In this document: positions 1-8,645 of the stretch, piece by piece | Layout: each line of letters begins with the position of its first letter | Numbering within the stretch: position 1 is the first letter of the stretch | NCBI GenBank assembly: GCA_026129335.1 | Contig: JAHCIH010000010.1 | Coordinates: 1 to 64,000, forward strand | DNA from: Anaerolineales bacterium | GTDB taxonomy: Bacteria > Chloroflexota > Anaerolineae > Anaerolineales > UBA11579 | Reading direction: 5' to 3' | DNA: 64,000 nucleotides | Made by a program: the position numbers and the translations under genes | The notes under the pieces: model-generated | Told to the model about the DNA's origin: nothing | Seen by the model: the letters and a program-made list of their open reading frames with translations, nothing else | Database searches by the model: none

Positions 1-437
1 ATATAGGTTTTGACCTGGAGCGAGCGTTAGACTTACTCAGCTCTTGCTGGCTCTGAGGCCCGACGAGGAATACCTGAAATGACTGTTACCCAGCAGCGTT
101 GGCTGGTTGAAAGGGCGCAATAGGAATTTCTCCTCGCCGCTGCGCGGCTCGTTCGAAATGACAATACGTGCGCGTGTCGCTCTGATCTCGTGTCACTCTG
201 AGCGAAGCGAAGAGCTTTCAGTACGTTGGTTGAAAAGAATATGCCTTCTGAAGGGAGCGGTACAAGGTAAAGGGCCAGCATAGCGAAAAGCATTGCCTTG
301 AAATCCCGCCTAAAATCCACCGCAACCAACACTTTGCCAGTATCCTGGCAGTCCAGGCCCAGGGTTGTCAAGGAATTAATACAACTTACCCCCGCCCCGT
401 GGGGATTAATTATTAAACTTTCGCCAGCAGCACAGCG
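1..437. other. Non-coding stretch with repeat remnants
   Basis: No convincing gene is seen. The left part (about 76-213) holds pieces of the dispersed intergenic repeat: GAAATGAC ends at 76-83 and 155-162, and a CTGAGCGAAGCGAAGAGC string around 193-213. A 112-codon open frame on the minus strand runs through these repeats and has no recognisable family, so it was not called. The right part is lower in GC and precedes the 3' end of an exporter gene; no clear terminator hairpin with a T-run was found. Confidence 0.5.
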
Positions 438-1745
438 CTATCCTGCTCCTCGCGTCGGGTCCTTGGGGTTGGCGGGCGGAACGGTCTCGCTGCCCGGCTG
501 CAGGTGCACCTTGCGCAGCGGCGAGAGATAGGCGTACAGCGGCCCCAACAGCGCCAGGAACCCGCAGACCACCAGAGCGCTTTGCAGTCCCATCTGGGTG
601 CCCAGCAGCCCGCCGAGCAGCGAGCCCAGCGTGGCCGTGCCGTACACCGCGAAGCGGTGCCCCGCGGTCACCCGGGCCAGGAAGTCGTCGCTGACCGTAT
701 TTTGGCGGAAGGTCCATTGGTGGATGTTGGCCACAGTACCGAAGACGCCCATGGCAATGTGCGCCGCGAACAGCACGGGCAATAGCGCCGCCCCGGCCGC
801 GAAGGGGATCGCCAGTCGGCCCAGGTTCTGCAGCAGCCAGCCGAAGATGATCGCCGGCCCCACGCCGATGCGCCGGGCCGCCGGCCCGGCCAGGGTGGCG
901 CCGACCATTGCCGCGCCGCCGCTGGCCGCGAAAATGGCGCCGATCATCGCCGGGCTCAACTGCAGGTCCTGCGCCAGGTACAGCAGGTAGATCGCCATGC
1001 CCGCCGAGTTGAACAGCACGATGATCATCGAGGCGATGATGATCGCACGCAGCGCCGGCGTGTCGAACAGGGCGTGGAGCCCGGCCACAATGTCCTGCCA
1101 CACGGTGCCGCGCTGGCCTGTTCGCCGGGCCAGGGTCTCCGGCGTTTTGATGCGTGTGATCGCGAAGGCCGAGACCAGATTGGCAATGCCGTCCATCAGC
1201 ACCGCGAAGGGCGCGCTGAGCCACTGCACCAGCAGGCCGCCAAGCCCCGGGCCGCCCAGTTCGGCCAGCGAATGGCTGGCGTGCAGCTTGCTGTTCGATT
1301 GGATCAGGTGGCGGCGGGTAACCAGTGCTGGCACATAGGCGAAATGGGCCACGTCGTGGATTACCGCAAGGGTGCCCACACCGAAGACCACGATATAAAG
1401 TTGCTCCAGGCGCAGCAGCGAGAGCGCCGCGGCCAGCGGTACGGAGAACAGCAGCAGCGAGCGCAGCAGGTCGGCAGTGACCATCACCGGCTTGCGCCGC
1501 ACGCGGTCCAGCCACACGCCGGCCAGCAAGCTGAACAGCGGGAAGGGCAGGCTGCCGAAAGTGCGCAGCAGGCCCATCTGCATGGCGTTGGCGCCCAGCA
1601 GGGTCACCGCCGCCAGCGGGATGGCCAGGTTGGTGATCTGTCCGCCAAATACGCCGATGGTGGTGCCAAACCACAGTTTGTTGAAATCGGCCAGGCGTTG
1701 TTTGAGCTCGGGAGCGGAGGGATTGGGTGCGGCGTTGGCTTCCAC
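438..1745 (-). CDS. MFS transporter, enterobactin exporter EntS-like
   Basis: This 435-residue integral membrane protein of the major facilitator superfamily probably exports a small molecule by proton antiport. Twelve hydrophobic segments alternate with short loops, and the family A-loop LDRVRRKP lies between the second and third helices (about residues 55-62), typical of the MFS_3 (EntS/TetV-like) branch. I chose the GTG at 1745 because AAAGGA lies just upstream; an in-frame ATG about 55 nt earlier would extend the protein into the lipB promoter. The open frame continues far upstream antisense to lipB, but that part is a shadow. It is divergent from lipB. The substrate cannot be told from sequence. 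Confidence 0.85.
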   Translation of the reverse strand: MEANAAPNPSAPELKQRLADFNKLWFGTTIGVFGGQITNLAIPLAAVTLLGANAMQMGLLRTFGSLPFPLFSLLAGVWLDRVRRKPVMVTADLLRSLLLFSVPLAAALSLLRLEQLYIVVFGVGTLAVIHDVAHFAYVPALVTRRHLIQSNSKLHASHSLAELGGPGLGGLLVQWLSAPFAVLMDGIANLVSAFAITRIKTPETLARRTGQRGTVWQDIVAGLHALFDTPALRAIIIASMIIVLFNSAGMAIYLLYLAQDLQLSPAMIGAIFAASGGAAMVGATLAGPAARRIGVGPAIIFGWLLQNLGRLAIPFAAGAALLPVLFAAHIAMGVFGTVANIHQWTFRQNTVSDDFLARVTAGHRFAVYGTATLGSLLGGLLGTQMGLQSALVVCGFLALLGPLYAYLSPLRKVHLQPGSETVPPANPKDPTRGAG

Positions 1746-1820
1746 GGATTCCTTTCGTAAGAACAACGACAGGGCGCAAAGAGCGCGCCCTGGGCTGAAT
1801 GGTATCATCCTCGCGCGACA

Positions 1821-2579
1821 ATGACCACTTGCCAAGTTTTCCGCCTCGGCGTCACCGAATACCAAAAAGCCTGGCACCTGCAGAACCAGCTTGCCGGGCA
1901 AATCGCCGCCGGCGAGCAGCCGCCCACGCTGCTGCTCCTGGAACATGCCCACGTGTACACCTTTGGCACCCGCGGCCAGGCCGAGAACCTGCTCTGGGAG
2001 CAGGCCCGCCTGCAGGCCCAGCAGGTGGACGTGCACTGGGTGGACCGCGGCGGCGATGTGACCTACCACGGCCCTGGGCAGCTGGTGGGCTACCCACTGC
2101 TGCCGCTGGGCGAAGTGCGCGTGGACCCCGAAACGGGCAAGACGCGCATCGCCCAGGGCGACTATGTGGGCTACCTGCGCAAGCTGGAGAGCATGCTGAT
2201 CCTCAGCCTGGCCCGCCTGGGCGTGCCGGCGGGCCAGGTGGCCGAGCAGACCGGCGTTTGGGTGCAGCCCGATGTGGCCTCGCGCTGCCGCCACTGCCCG
2301 CCGGAGTTGAAGCAGGCGCCCAGCAAGATCGCCTCCATCGGCGTGAAGGTGGATGCCCGCGGCATCTCGCGCCACGGCTTCGCCTTGAATGTAGAGCCGG
2401 ATATGAGCTATTGGGACGGCATCATCGCCTGCGGGCTGGAGAACCAGAACCAGATCAGCCTGGAATACCTGCTCGACCAGCCGCCTGGCATGGAACGTGT
2501 AATCGAAGAAGTAGTCGCGTCCTTCGGTGATACCTTCGGCTACCAGATGCAGCTGGCCGAAGGCGTGCTGCAAATCTAG
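1821..2579 (+). CDS. lipB: Octanoyltransferase LipB
   Basis: This enzyme transfers the octanoyl group from octanoyl-ACP to the lipoyl domains of 2-oxoacid dehydrogenases and GcvH, the first step of lipoate synthesis, in the cytoplasm. The signature RGGDVTYHGPGQLVGYP spans residues 76-92, followed by the KIASIGVKV lysine motif, SRHGFALNV, and IIACGL, which carries the catalytic cysteine. The length (252 aa) is slightly above the family norm because of a short insert with a CxxC (RCRHC) before the lysine motif. A TATCAT -10-like hexamer lies at 1803-1808, 12 nt before the ATG, and no Shine-Dalgarno is visible. lipA is not in this window. Confidence 0.95.
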   Translation: MTTCQVFRLGVTEYQKAWHLQNQLAGQIAAGEQPPTLLLLEHAHVYTFGTRGQAENLLWEQARLQAQQVDVHWVDRGGDVTYHGPGQLVGYPLLPLGEVRVDPETGKTRIAQGDYVGYLRKLESMLILSLARLGVPAGQVAEQTGVWVQPDVASRCRHCPPELKQAPSKIASIGVKVDARGISRHGFALNVEPDMSYWDGIIACGLENQNQISLEYLLDQPPGMERVIEEVVASFGDTFGYQMQLAEGVLQI

Positions 2580-2641
2580 TTGGCAGCCCGCTGCGTTTGA
2601 CACCCGCTGCGTTCATTGTGTAGACTCGACGCGGTTCAACC

Positions 2642-3295
2642 ATGAGCACGAATTACGCACTTATCCTCCATGTCGGGCCAGACCCGGGCCGCCGCTTTGA
2701 CCTGAACGGCCCCAGCCTGCTGCTGGGCCGCGACCCGAACGCCGACATCCTGCTGGAAGACACTGAAGTCTCGCGCCGCCATGCGCGGCTCATCGCCCAG
2801 AGTGGCGGCTTTGCCATCGAGGATCTGGGCTCCACCAACGGTACTTTCGTGAACGAGCAGCCGGTGCGTACGGTGCTGCCACTGCGCGAGGGTGACACCA
2901 TCCGCCTGGGCGGTCTGGTGGTCTTGCGCTATGAAGCGGCGGGCGCGGAAGAAGAGGCCAGCGGCATGCCCGTCTGGCAGGTGGCCCCGGAGCCCGAGCC
3001 TCAGCTGGCGACGGAGATCCCCGCCGCGCCGCTGCCGCCCGCCGAACCCGAGGTCGCCGTGGCGGCGCCGCTGCCGGCTGCCCCGGCGCCCGCTGAGCCA
3101 GCCGCCGAAGGCCGCGTGGCCCGGCGGCGCGAACGCCGCAAAGGGCTGCGCCTGCCGCTGGACAAGCCCTGGGTGGCCCCGGTGCTGATCGCCGGCCTGC
3201 TCGGCGCCTGCGCGCTGATCTTCTTCCTGTGGTATGTGGACGCCAACTTCCTGTGGTGCGATGTCTTCGGCGGCCTGATCCCCGCCTGCCGCTAA
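2642..3295 (+). CDS. FHA-domain protein with C-terminal membrane anchor
   Basis: This 217-residue protein has an N-terminal forkhead-associated domain that should bind phosphothreonine peptides. Residues GR (29-30), SRRH (44-47) and LGSTNGTFVN (62-71) form the phosphate-binding loops. A long Pro/Ala/Glu linker and a basic stretch (ARRRERRKG) then lead to one hydrophobic helix at about 178-198 and a short tail with two cysteines. The layout suggests an FHA domain held on the cytoplasmic face of the membrane as a docking point for Ser/Thr kinase signalling. No kinase gene lies nearby, so the partner is unknown. It follows lipB by 62 nt in the same direction. Confidence 0.85.
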   Translation: MSTNYALILHVGPDPGRRFDLNGPSLLLGRDPNADILLEDTEVSRRHARLIAQSGGFAIEDLGSTNGTFVNEQPVRTVLPLREGDTIRLGGLVVLRYEAAGAEEEASGMPVWQVAPEPEPQLATEIPAAPLPPAEPEVAVAAPLPAAPAPAEPAAEGRVARRRERRKGLRLPLDKPWVAPVLIAGLLGACALIFFLWYVDANFLWCDVFGGLIPACR

Positions 3296-3300
3296 TACCA

Positions 3301-3440
3301 CGGTTTGTCATTGCGAGGAGTAGCCAGCGCAGGGCGCTGGCAGCGACGAAGCAATCTGTACGTTTGCTAACCACAAAGGCACAAAGATCACAAAGAAACT
3401 ATAAAGTTTTTGACTTTGTGGTTGCTTGTCTTAACCGGCA
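3301..3440. repeat. Composite dispersed repeat (GTCATTGCGAGG type plus CACAAAG type)
   Basis: Between the FHA gene and the aminotransferase lies a repeat starting GTCATTGCGAGGAGTAGC at about 3307, with an internal hairpin CCAGCGC-AGG-GCGCTGG and a GCGACGAAGCAATCT tail. A second element follows at about 3370-3425, beginning ACCACAAAGGCACAAAG and closing with CTTTGTGGT, an imperfect inverted repeat. A GCAATGAC at about 3439-3446 mirrors the left end. The second element resembles the one before hutU (about 61535-61603). These are non-coding and probably form hairpins. Confidence 0.7.
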
Positions 3441-3590
3441 ATGACGGTCAAGGTAGAAGCTTCTAGTTACAATGGGATTGCCTGCACAGGGAGACCTTCC
3501 TTGTTGTCGCCCTCAGGTAAGCAGATTGGGATCAGACTTGCAGTCCTGTCCTTAGTTACTAATCGCTAATTACTATTTTTCGGAGGCCGT

Positions 3591-4661
3591 ATGGCTCGCT
3601 TGTTTATTCCCGGTCCGGTGGATGTGGACGATGAAGTGGCTGCTGCGCAGACCCAGCCGATGCTGGCGCACCGCAGCGCCCAATTCGAGGGACTCTACCG
3701 CCGGGTGGGCGACACCGCCCGCCAGCTCTTCTTCACCGAAAGCCGCGTACTGATCAGCGCCTCCTCCGGCACAGGTATGCACGAAGCCGCGGTGCGCAAC
3801 CTGGTACAGGAGCGCCTATTGTGCTGCGTCAACGGCGCTTTCGCCGCCCGCTGGCAGCAGGTGGCCGAGAGCAACGGAAAACAGACCGCCGTGCTCGAGG
3901 CCGAGTGGCAGCAGCCCATCACCCCTGAGATGGTCGCCGAGGCGCTCAAGGGTGGGGAGTACGAAGCCATCCTGGTCGTCCACAACGAGACCTCCACCGG
4001 CCTGGTCAACCCGGTCAGAGACATCGCTGCTGCAGCCCGCGAGGCCAGCCCCGACACGCTGATCTGCGTGGACGCGGTCTCCTCGCTGGCCGGCGACAAG
4101 ATCGAGATGGACGCCTGGGGTCTGGACTTCGTGCTGACCTCTTCGCAGAAGGCGCTGGCCCTGCCGCCAGGCATCTCCCTGGCCGCGGTCAGCGACCGGG
4201 CGATGGCCAAAGCCGAGACGGTCAGCAACCGCGGCTGGTACTTTGACCTGCTGCGCATGGACAAACACCGCCTCAAGGATTCCACGCCGGCCACGCCGGC
4301 GATCAGCCTGCTCTATGCGCTGGATGTGCAGTTGCGCCGCATCATGGAAGAGGGCCTCGAGGCGCGTTTTGCCCGCCACGCTGCCATGGCGCAGATGGCC
4401 CGCGAGTGGGCGTTGCAGCGCGGCTTCCAACTCTACGCGCCGGAGGGATACCGCTCGCAGACCGTCACCACGGTGGACAACACGCGCGAGATCGATGTGG
4501 CCGCGCTCAACGCCTTCCTCGGCGAGCGCGGCATGCGCATTGCCAACGGCTACGGCCCGCTGAAAGGCAGGACCTTCCGCATCGGCCACATGGGCGAACT
4601 AACCCCCAGCGACGTGGAGGAATTGCTCGCGGCGATGGACACCTTCCTCGAGACGCTCTAG
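3591..4661 (+). CDS. Class V aminotransferase (alanine-glyoxylate / serine-pyruvate type)
   Basis: This 356-residue PLP enzyme belongs to fold type I, aminotransferase class V, AGXT-like branch. Likely reactions are transfer of an amino group from serine or alanine to glyoxylate or pyruvate; thermophile and Chloroflexota members can also act on phosphoserine. HNETSTG (131-137) contacts the cofactor, D161 in the CVDAVSS motif should pair with the pyridine nitrogen, and K187 in SSQKALALPPG is the Schiff-base lysine. CGGAGG precedes the ATG by 6 nt and fixes the start. The gene is monocistronic and ends in a strong terminator. Confidence 0.85.
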   Translation: MARLFIPGPVDVDDEVAAAQTQPMLAHRSAQFEGLYRRVGDTARQLFFTESRVLISASSGTGMHEAAVRNLVQERLLCCVNGAFAARWQQVAESNGKQTAVLEAEWQQPITPEMVAEALKGGEYEAILVVHNETSTGLVNPVRDIAAAAREASPDTLICVDAVSSLAGDKIEMDAWGLDFVLTSSQKALALPPGISLAAVSDRAMAKAETVSNRGWYFDLLRMDKHRLKDSTPATPAISLLYALDVQLRRIMEEGLEARFARHAAMAQMAREWALQRGFQLYAPEGYRSQTVTTVDNTREIDVAALNAFLGERGMRIANGYGPLKGRTFRIGHMGELTPSDVEELLAAMDTFLETL

Positions 4662-4666
4662 GGAAC

Positions 4667-4702
4667 AAAAAACGGCCGCCCTATTGGGCGGCCGTTTTTT
4701 TT
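4667..4702. terminator. Bidirectional intrinsic terminator
   Basis: AAAACGGCCGCCC, a TATT loop and GGGCGGCCGTTTT form a GC-rich stem flanked by A and T runs, so it can end transcription from both sides. It separates the aminotransferase from the convergent MFS gene. Its right arm encodes the last residues of the MFS protein and contains its stop codon neighbourhood. The core CGGCCGCC stem recurs in the terminator at 5932-5963. Confidence 0.85.
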
Positions 4703-5886
4703 CGCGGAATGCCCACCAGCAAAGCCAGCGGCCCGAGCAAAATGACCCACATTCCCCAACCCAGCCCGGCGGCCTGAGCCAGCGCTCCGATGCCGAGTGG
4801 CATCAACTGGCCCACCAAGCCGGAGACACTGCCCAAGGTCATCACCGTGCCGCTTTGGCCCGGCATGGCCGCGTACAACCGTCCCTTCAATATGGCGTAC
4901 CAGCCGGCGTTGAACAAACCCATGAAAGCCAGAATGACCAGCTTGAGTTCAAAAACTGGCGTGATTAGAAACAGCGGATACAGGAGCAATTCGGCGATCA
5001 CGCTCACTCGCAAGTAATCCAAGCCCTTTACCCGCTCCAGCAGAGGGATGAGCAGGAAATCTCCCAACAAACCGACACCCAGCCAGACTGTGACCCCAAT
5101 GCCAGCCTGTAACGGCGTCGCCATGCCCACATCCACAAGGTAAAGGGCCAGGAAGCCGAGCAGAACATCCAACATCAGGTCAGAGAATTCCAGCAAGACC
5201 AGCCAGCGCAATACCTCGCGGCGCTTGAGGGCGACGAATGCGGCGCGCAAACCCTGGCGAAAAGTGGCAGGTGTTTCGCTTGTGCTGTTAGTTTTGCTCT
5301 TCTGTTTTGCAACCCGTGCTGCGGGCGAGAACTTGTGTCGGGCAGCATATGCGACCAGCAGCAAGGCGAGGATGCCGAAGACCGCATACATACCCTGCCA
5401 GCCCAGGCCCAGCCCCATTGCCGCGCCCAGCGCCAGCGGCCCGGCCACCAGCCCCAGCGACCCGGCGAAAGTCCAGCGCGCCATATTCTGTTCGTGGCGT
5501 GCTGGTTCTTCGTCCATTAGGGATGCTTGCGACAAGCTCACAAATGCCCCAGATGAAGGATAGAAGAGGACAAAGGACAGCAGCAAGACCCAGAAGCTCT
5601 GGCTGTAGGCGGTGAGCAGGAGCGATGCCGCGAAAAAGATGCCTCCGCCCAATATCAGTACGCGTCGTTTCCATACATCCCCCAAAATTCCGATCACCGG
5701 CTCTATAAAACTGGCCACCACCCCGGGTATTGAGAGCAAGGCTCCAATTTGCAAGTAGTTCAATCCAAAGTCGTCGCGTATCAGCGGCCAGGCCGCCTCG
5801 CGTGCCCCGAAGACGAATTCGTCTAGAAATTCGATCAGGAGAAGGGTGAGTATGAATGGAGGAATACGCCTCATTCTGCTGCGCAT
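4681..5886 (-). CDS. MFS transporter
   Basis: This 401-residue major facilitator protein has about twelve hydrophobic helices and a GDVWKRR A-loop after helix 2. Its closest type is the MFS_1 efflux and sugar-transporter group; the substrate cannot be predicted. The start used is the first ATG (MRSRMRRIPP); a second ATG five codons in is equally possible and neither has a good ribosome site. The 3' end overlaps the bidirectional terminator, so its last codons lie within the hairpin. It is the only gene of its transcript, with the holin-like gene and its terminator upstream. Confidence 0.8.
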   Translation of the reverse strand: MRSRMRRIPPFILTLLLIEFLDEFVFGAREAAWPLIRDDFGLNYLQIGALLSIPGVVASFIEPVIGILGDVWKRRVLILGGGIFFAASLLLTAYSQSFWVLLLSFVLFYPSSGAFVSLSQASLMDEEPARHEQNMARWTFAGSLGLVAGPLALGAAMGLGLGWQGMYAVFGILALLLVAYAARHKFSPAARVAKQKSKTNSTSETPATFRQGLRAAFVALKRREVLRWLVLLEFSDLMLDVLLGFLALYLVDVGMATPLQAGIGVTVWLGVGLLGDFLLIPLLERVKGLDYLRVSVIAELLLYPLFLITPVFELKLVILAFMGLFNAGWYAILKGRLYAAMPGQSGTVMTLGSVSGLVGQLMPLGIGALAQAAGLGWGMWVILLGPLALLVGIPRKKTAAQ

Positions 5887-5931
5887 TTTCTTATCATAAT
5901 CCCCAGTCCATGATCGATTTGGCCAGAGAAC

Positions 5932-5963
5932 AAAAACGGCCGCCCAAAAGGCGGCCGTTTTTT
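5932..5963 (-). terminator. Intrinsic terminator after the holin-like gene
   Basis: AAAACGGCCGCC, loop CAAAA, GGCGGCCGTTTT with flanking A and T runs. It lies 17 nt past the stop of the minus-strand holin-like gene and ends the response regulator-holin transcript. The stem is nearly identical to that at 4667-4702. Confidence 0.85.
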
Positions 5964-5980
5964 GTTGGCGTCTGCGCCGC

Positions 5981-6385
5981 TTAGCGCGGGCGTTTGGCGC
6001 TGGAGCGCGGTTTGCCGTCGGGGATCACCGCGTACAGCACCATGCTCACCAGGCTGACGATGATCGCGCCCAGGAAGGCATCCGGCCACCACTCGATCGT
6101 GCTGGTGACGCCGAACTGCGAGCCGATCCAAAAGGTCAGCTGGAACAACAGGGTGTTGACCACCAGGCTGAACAAGCCCAGGGTCAACACATAGAACGGG
6201 CAGGTCACCAGCTTGAGCAGCGGGCGGATCAGCACGTTCACCAAACCGAAGATCAGACCCAGTGCCACGTAGGTCACCCAGTTCTGCGGATCGGTTACGG
6301 CGCCCTGCAGGCCGGGCACCAGGTAGATGGCCGCGTAGAGGGCCACCGCGTTGACTGCCAGGCGTACAATCCAAAGACTTTCCAT
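5981..6385 (-). CDS. Phage holin family protein (four-helix small membrane protein)
   Basis: This 134-residue protein has four hydrophobic segments with the family pattern VNAVALYAA, GLIFGLVNVLIRPLLK, and PFYVLTLGLFSLVVN. It matches the widespread bacterial phage_holin_4_2/YvlD-like family, which despite its name is chromosomal and of unknown role. TAGGAGG 11 nt upstream fixes the ATG at 6385; an upstream extension in the ORF is not needed. It starts 16 nt after the response-regulator stop, so the two are cotranscribed and may belong to an envelope-stress response, as yvlD-like genes often do. Confidence 0.8.
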   Translation of the reverse strand: MESLWIVRLAVNAVALYAAIYLVPGLQGAVTDPQNWVTYVALGLIFGLVNVLIRPLLKLVTCPFYVLTLGLFSLVVNTLLFQLTFWIGSQFGVTSTIEWWPDAFLGAIIVSLVSMVLYAVIPDGKPRSSAKRPR

Positions 6386-6401
6386 AGAGCTAAAAAACCT
6401 C

Positions 6402-7061
6402 CTATTTCTCCTCAGGCGCAAAATTTTCTATGCGATGTTTCACCGCATAGGCTGCCGCTTCGGCCCGGGTGGCCAGGCCAAGCTTGCTGAGTATGGAGCT
6501 AACGTAATTGCGCACTGTTTTCTCACTCAAGAATACCTCAGCGGCGATCTCTTTGTTGCGCTTTCCCTGCGCCACTAAAGTCAGCACACGCAGTTCCTGC
6601 TCGGTGAGCGGCGCAAAGGCTTCGGTTTCGGCTTTACGCCGCGTCTCGCGCATGCGCTTGAACACCTGCTGGGTGACAGCCGGGTCCAGCAGCGATTCGC
6701 CGCGGCCGATGCGCTCCAGGGCGTTGATCAGTTCGCCGCTGTCGATCTGTTTGAGTACATAGCCGGAGGCGCCGGCCGAGATGGCGTCGAAGAGCAGATC
6801 GTCGTCGGCGAAGGTGGTCAGCATGATCACCTTGGTTTCCGGCTGCGCCGCGGTGATCTCGCGGGTGGCGTCGATGCCGCTCTTGCCGGGCAGGCGGATA
6901 TCCATCACGATCACGTCGGGCTTGTATTCCGCCGCCAGGCGGATGGCCTGGTCGGCATTGTCCGCCTCGGCGACCACCTCGAATTTGGGATAGTTGGAGA
7001 GCAGCGACTTCAGCCCCAGTCGCACCACCTCGTGATCATCAACCAGCAGGATTTTCAGCAT
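6402..7061 (-). CDS. NarL/FixJ-type response regulator
   Basis: This 219-residue DNA-binding response regulator has a receiver domain at 1-120 with acidic pair D8/D9, phospho-acceptor D54, T82 and K104. A LuxR-type helix-turn-helix lies near 150-210 ([30 protein letters not shown]). It is divergent from the histidine kinase at 7128, its obvious partner. The ATG at 7061 has GGAG 5 nt upstream and a TATAAT at 7107-7102; the open frame continues upstream antisense to the kinase, which is a shadow. Targets are unknown, but the cotranscribed holin-like gene is a candidate. Confidence 0.92.
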   Translation of the reverse strand: MLKILLVDDHEVVRLGLKSLLSNYPKFEVVAEADNADQAIRLAAEYKPDVIVMDIRLPGKSGIDATREITAAQPETKVIMLTTFADDDLLFDAISAGASGYVLKQIDSGELINALERIGRGESLLDPAVTQQVFKRMRETRRKAETEAFAPLTEQELRVLTLVAQGKRNKEIAAEVFLSEKTVRNYVSSILSKLGLATRAEAAAYAVKHRIENFAPEEK

Positions 7062-7086
7062 CAAAGCTCCCCAAAACGGGCGAAAG

Positions 7087-7107
7087 TATAATTGGCGCGT
7101 GATTATA
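7087..7107. promoter_or_regulatory. Overlapping divergent -10 elements of the two-component pair
   Basis: TATAAT at 7087-7092 faces right toward the histidine kinase. The reverse complement, TATAAT at 7107-7102, faces left toward the response regulator. The two promoters overlap face to face, so firing of one should hinder the other. The right-facing one places a start about 7099, where a GTG mini-ORF begins (see findings). Confidence 0.65.
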
Positions 7108-7127
7108 GCATGCGGGGTTTTTCGGCC

Positions 7128-8516
7128 ATGAGCAATCGCCATCTCAAGTCGCTGGCGGTGGTGCTGCCCACGCTCTTCCTGGCGGTGGTGCTCTACCTGC
7201 GCTTCAACCTCACCCCAGCCGGCCGCGAGCTGGAGGCCAACCTCTACGCCATCCTGGCGGTTGCGCTCGGCGCCATCGTCTTCTCCATCTTCGTCTTCAA
7301 TGCCATCGAGCGCAGCCAGCAAGCCCTGCACGAAACCAACCGCCACTTGGAGGCGCTGCACCAGGCCGCCCTGGCGCTGACCACCGAGCTGGACCTGCAG
7401 GCTGTACTGCAGAAAGTGGTACACCTCAGCCGCGAGCTGCTCAATGCCAAATACGGCGCACTGGGCGTGGCCGACGAGGAAGGCAACCGCATCCGCCAGT
7501 TCATCACCTCCGGCATCAGCGACGAGGCGCGCGCCCGCATCGGCCCGCCGCCGCAGGGCCACGGCCTGCTCGGCGTGCTCAACCCCGGCGGCCAGCCGCT
7601 GATCGTTAACGACATCAGCAAAGACCCCCGCTCGGCGGGCTTCCCGCCCAACCATCCGCCGATGCAGTCGCTGCTCGGCGTGCCCATCCGCTCCAAGGGC
7701 GAGCTGTTCGGCAACCTGTACGTGGCCGACAAGTTCGAACTCTCCGCGGAGGGCGAGCAACTGCTCAACTTCGACCCCAGCGACCAGCAGTTGCTGGAGA
7801 AGTTCGCCACGCAGGCGGCCATCGCCATTGAGAACGCCCAGCTCTACCGCAAGACCCAGGAACTGGCCGTGCTGCAGGAGCGCGAGCGCTTTGGCATGGC
7901 GCTGCACGACGGCATCATGCAGCAGGTCTACGCCACCGGGCTGTCGCTGCAAGAGGCGCAACGCCGCCTGGGTGAACGCCAACCGCAGGAGGCAGGCAGC
8001 CGCATCGGCCAGTCCATCGAGGACCTCAGCCAGATCCTGCGCGACCTGCGCAACTACATTTTGGGGCTGCGCACCGGTCGCTACCAGGGACAAGACCTGG
8101 CCAGCAGCCTGGCGCAAATGGCCCGCGAACTACACGCCAACACGCTGATGAACGTGCGCTTCACCCCACCGGAGAAACCCGCCGAGCTGGGCCTCAGCGA
8201 GGTGCAGACCGATGAGTTGATCTACATCGTGCAGGAGGCGTTGAGCAATATTCGCAAGCACGCCTATGCGCGCAACGTGGACCTGGGCCTCGAGCGCAGC
8301 GAAGCCGGCGTGCGCTTGCGCATCGACGACGACGGCGTGGGCTTCGACCTGGACGGCGCCGGCGTGGGCGGCGGCAACGGCCTGCGCAACATGCGCGAGC
8401 GGGCGCACAAGCTGGATGGAGCGCTGCGCGTCTGGTCCCAGCTGGGCAAGGGTACACACATTGAGCTGGTGGTGCCCGTCGCCGCCCCGGAGGCGGCTTC
8501 ACTGCCCGGCGCGTAA
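7128..8516 (+). CDS. GAF-domain sensor histidine kinase, DegS/NarX type
   Basis: This 462-residue kinase has two N-terminal transmembrane helices with almost no periplasmic loop, so it likely senses inside the cell or membrane. A GAF domain covers about 75-240. A HisKA_3 dimerisation helix has phospho-acceptor H260 in the motif [10 protein letters not shown], followed by an HATPase_c domain ([33 protein letters not shown]). It should phosphorylate the divergent regulator. I prefer ATG 7128. Alternatives are ATG 7110 and TTG 7092, but the latter lies within the -10 hexamer. No Shine-Dalgarno is clear; the start overlaps the stop of a 10-codon mini-ORF (ATGA). Confidence 0.88.
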   Translation: MSNRHLKSLAVVLPTLFLAVVLYLRFNLTPAGRELEANLYAILAVALGAIVFSIFVFNAIERSQQALHETNRHLEALHQAALALTTELDLQAVLQKVVHLSRELLNAKYGALGVADEEGNRIRQFITSGISDEARARIGPPPQGHGLLGVLNPGGQPLIVNDISKDPRSAGFPPNHPPMQSLLGVPIRSKGELFGNLYVADKFELSAEGEQLLNFDPSDQQLLEKFATQAAIAIENAQLYRKTQELAVLQERERFGMALHDGIMQQVYATGLSLQEAQRRLGERQPQEAGSRIGQSIEDLSQILRDLRNYILGLRTGRYQGQDLASSLAQMARELHANTLMNVRFTPPEKPAELGLSEVQTDELIYIVQEALSNIRKHAYARNVDLGLERSEAGVRLRIDDDGVGFDLDGAGVGGGNGLRNMRERAHKLDGALRVWSQLGKGTHIELVVPVAAPEAASLPGA

Positions 8517-8525
8517 CAGGGATTC

Positions 8526-8546
8526 TGTCCCGCCCGAATCGGGACA
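8526..8546 (+). terminator. Weak stem-loop after the kinase gene
   Basis: TGTCCCG, a 7-nt loop and CGGGACA form a perfect 7-bp stem 10 nt past the kinase stop. There is no T-run, so termination function is uncertain. Confidence 0.35.
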
Positions 8547-8645
8547 ATCACGCGGACATGTGTACCTATTCCGCGATAAGTTCGTTGTTTATAGTAAGCC
8601 CAACTTTGATGGAGATTCGCCTGATGCGAATCCAAGGAGATCAAA

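Noticed and set aside
33-371. 112-codon open frame on the minus strand
   Set aside because: It runs through dispersed repeat pieces, has no family features and no ribosome site.
1746-2603. Upstream extension of the first MFS frame antisense to lipB
   Set aside because: High-GC antisense shadow; the MFS family start is at about 1745 and lipB is certain.
5981-6385. True phage holin or prophage remnant
   Set aside because: The family is chromosomal, and no phage genes or attachment sites surround it.
7062-8117. Upstream extension of the response regulator
   Set aside because: The receiver domain begins at MLKILLVDD (7061); the rest is antisense to the kinase.
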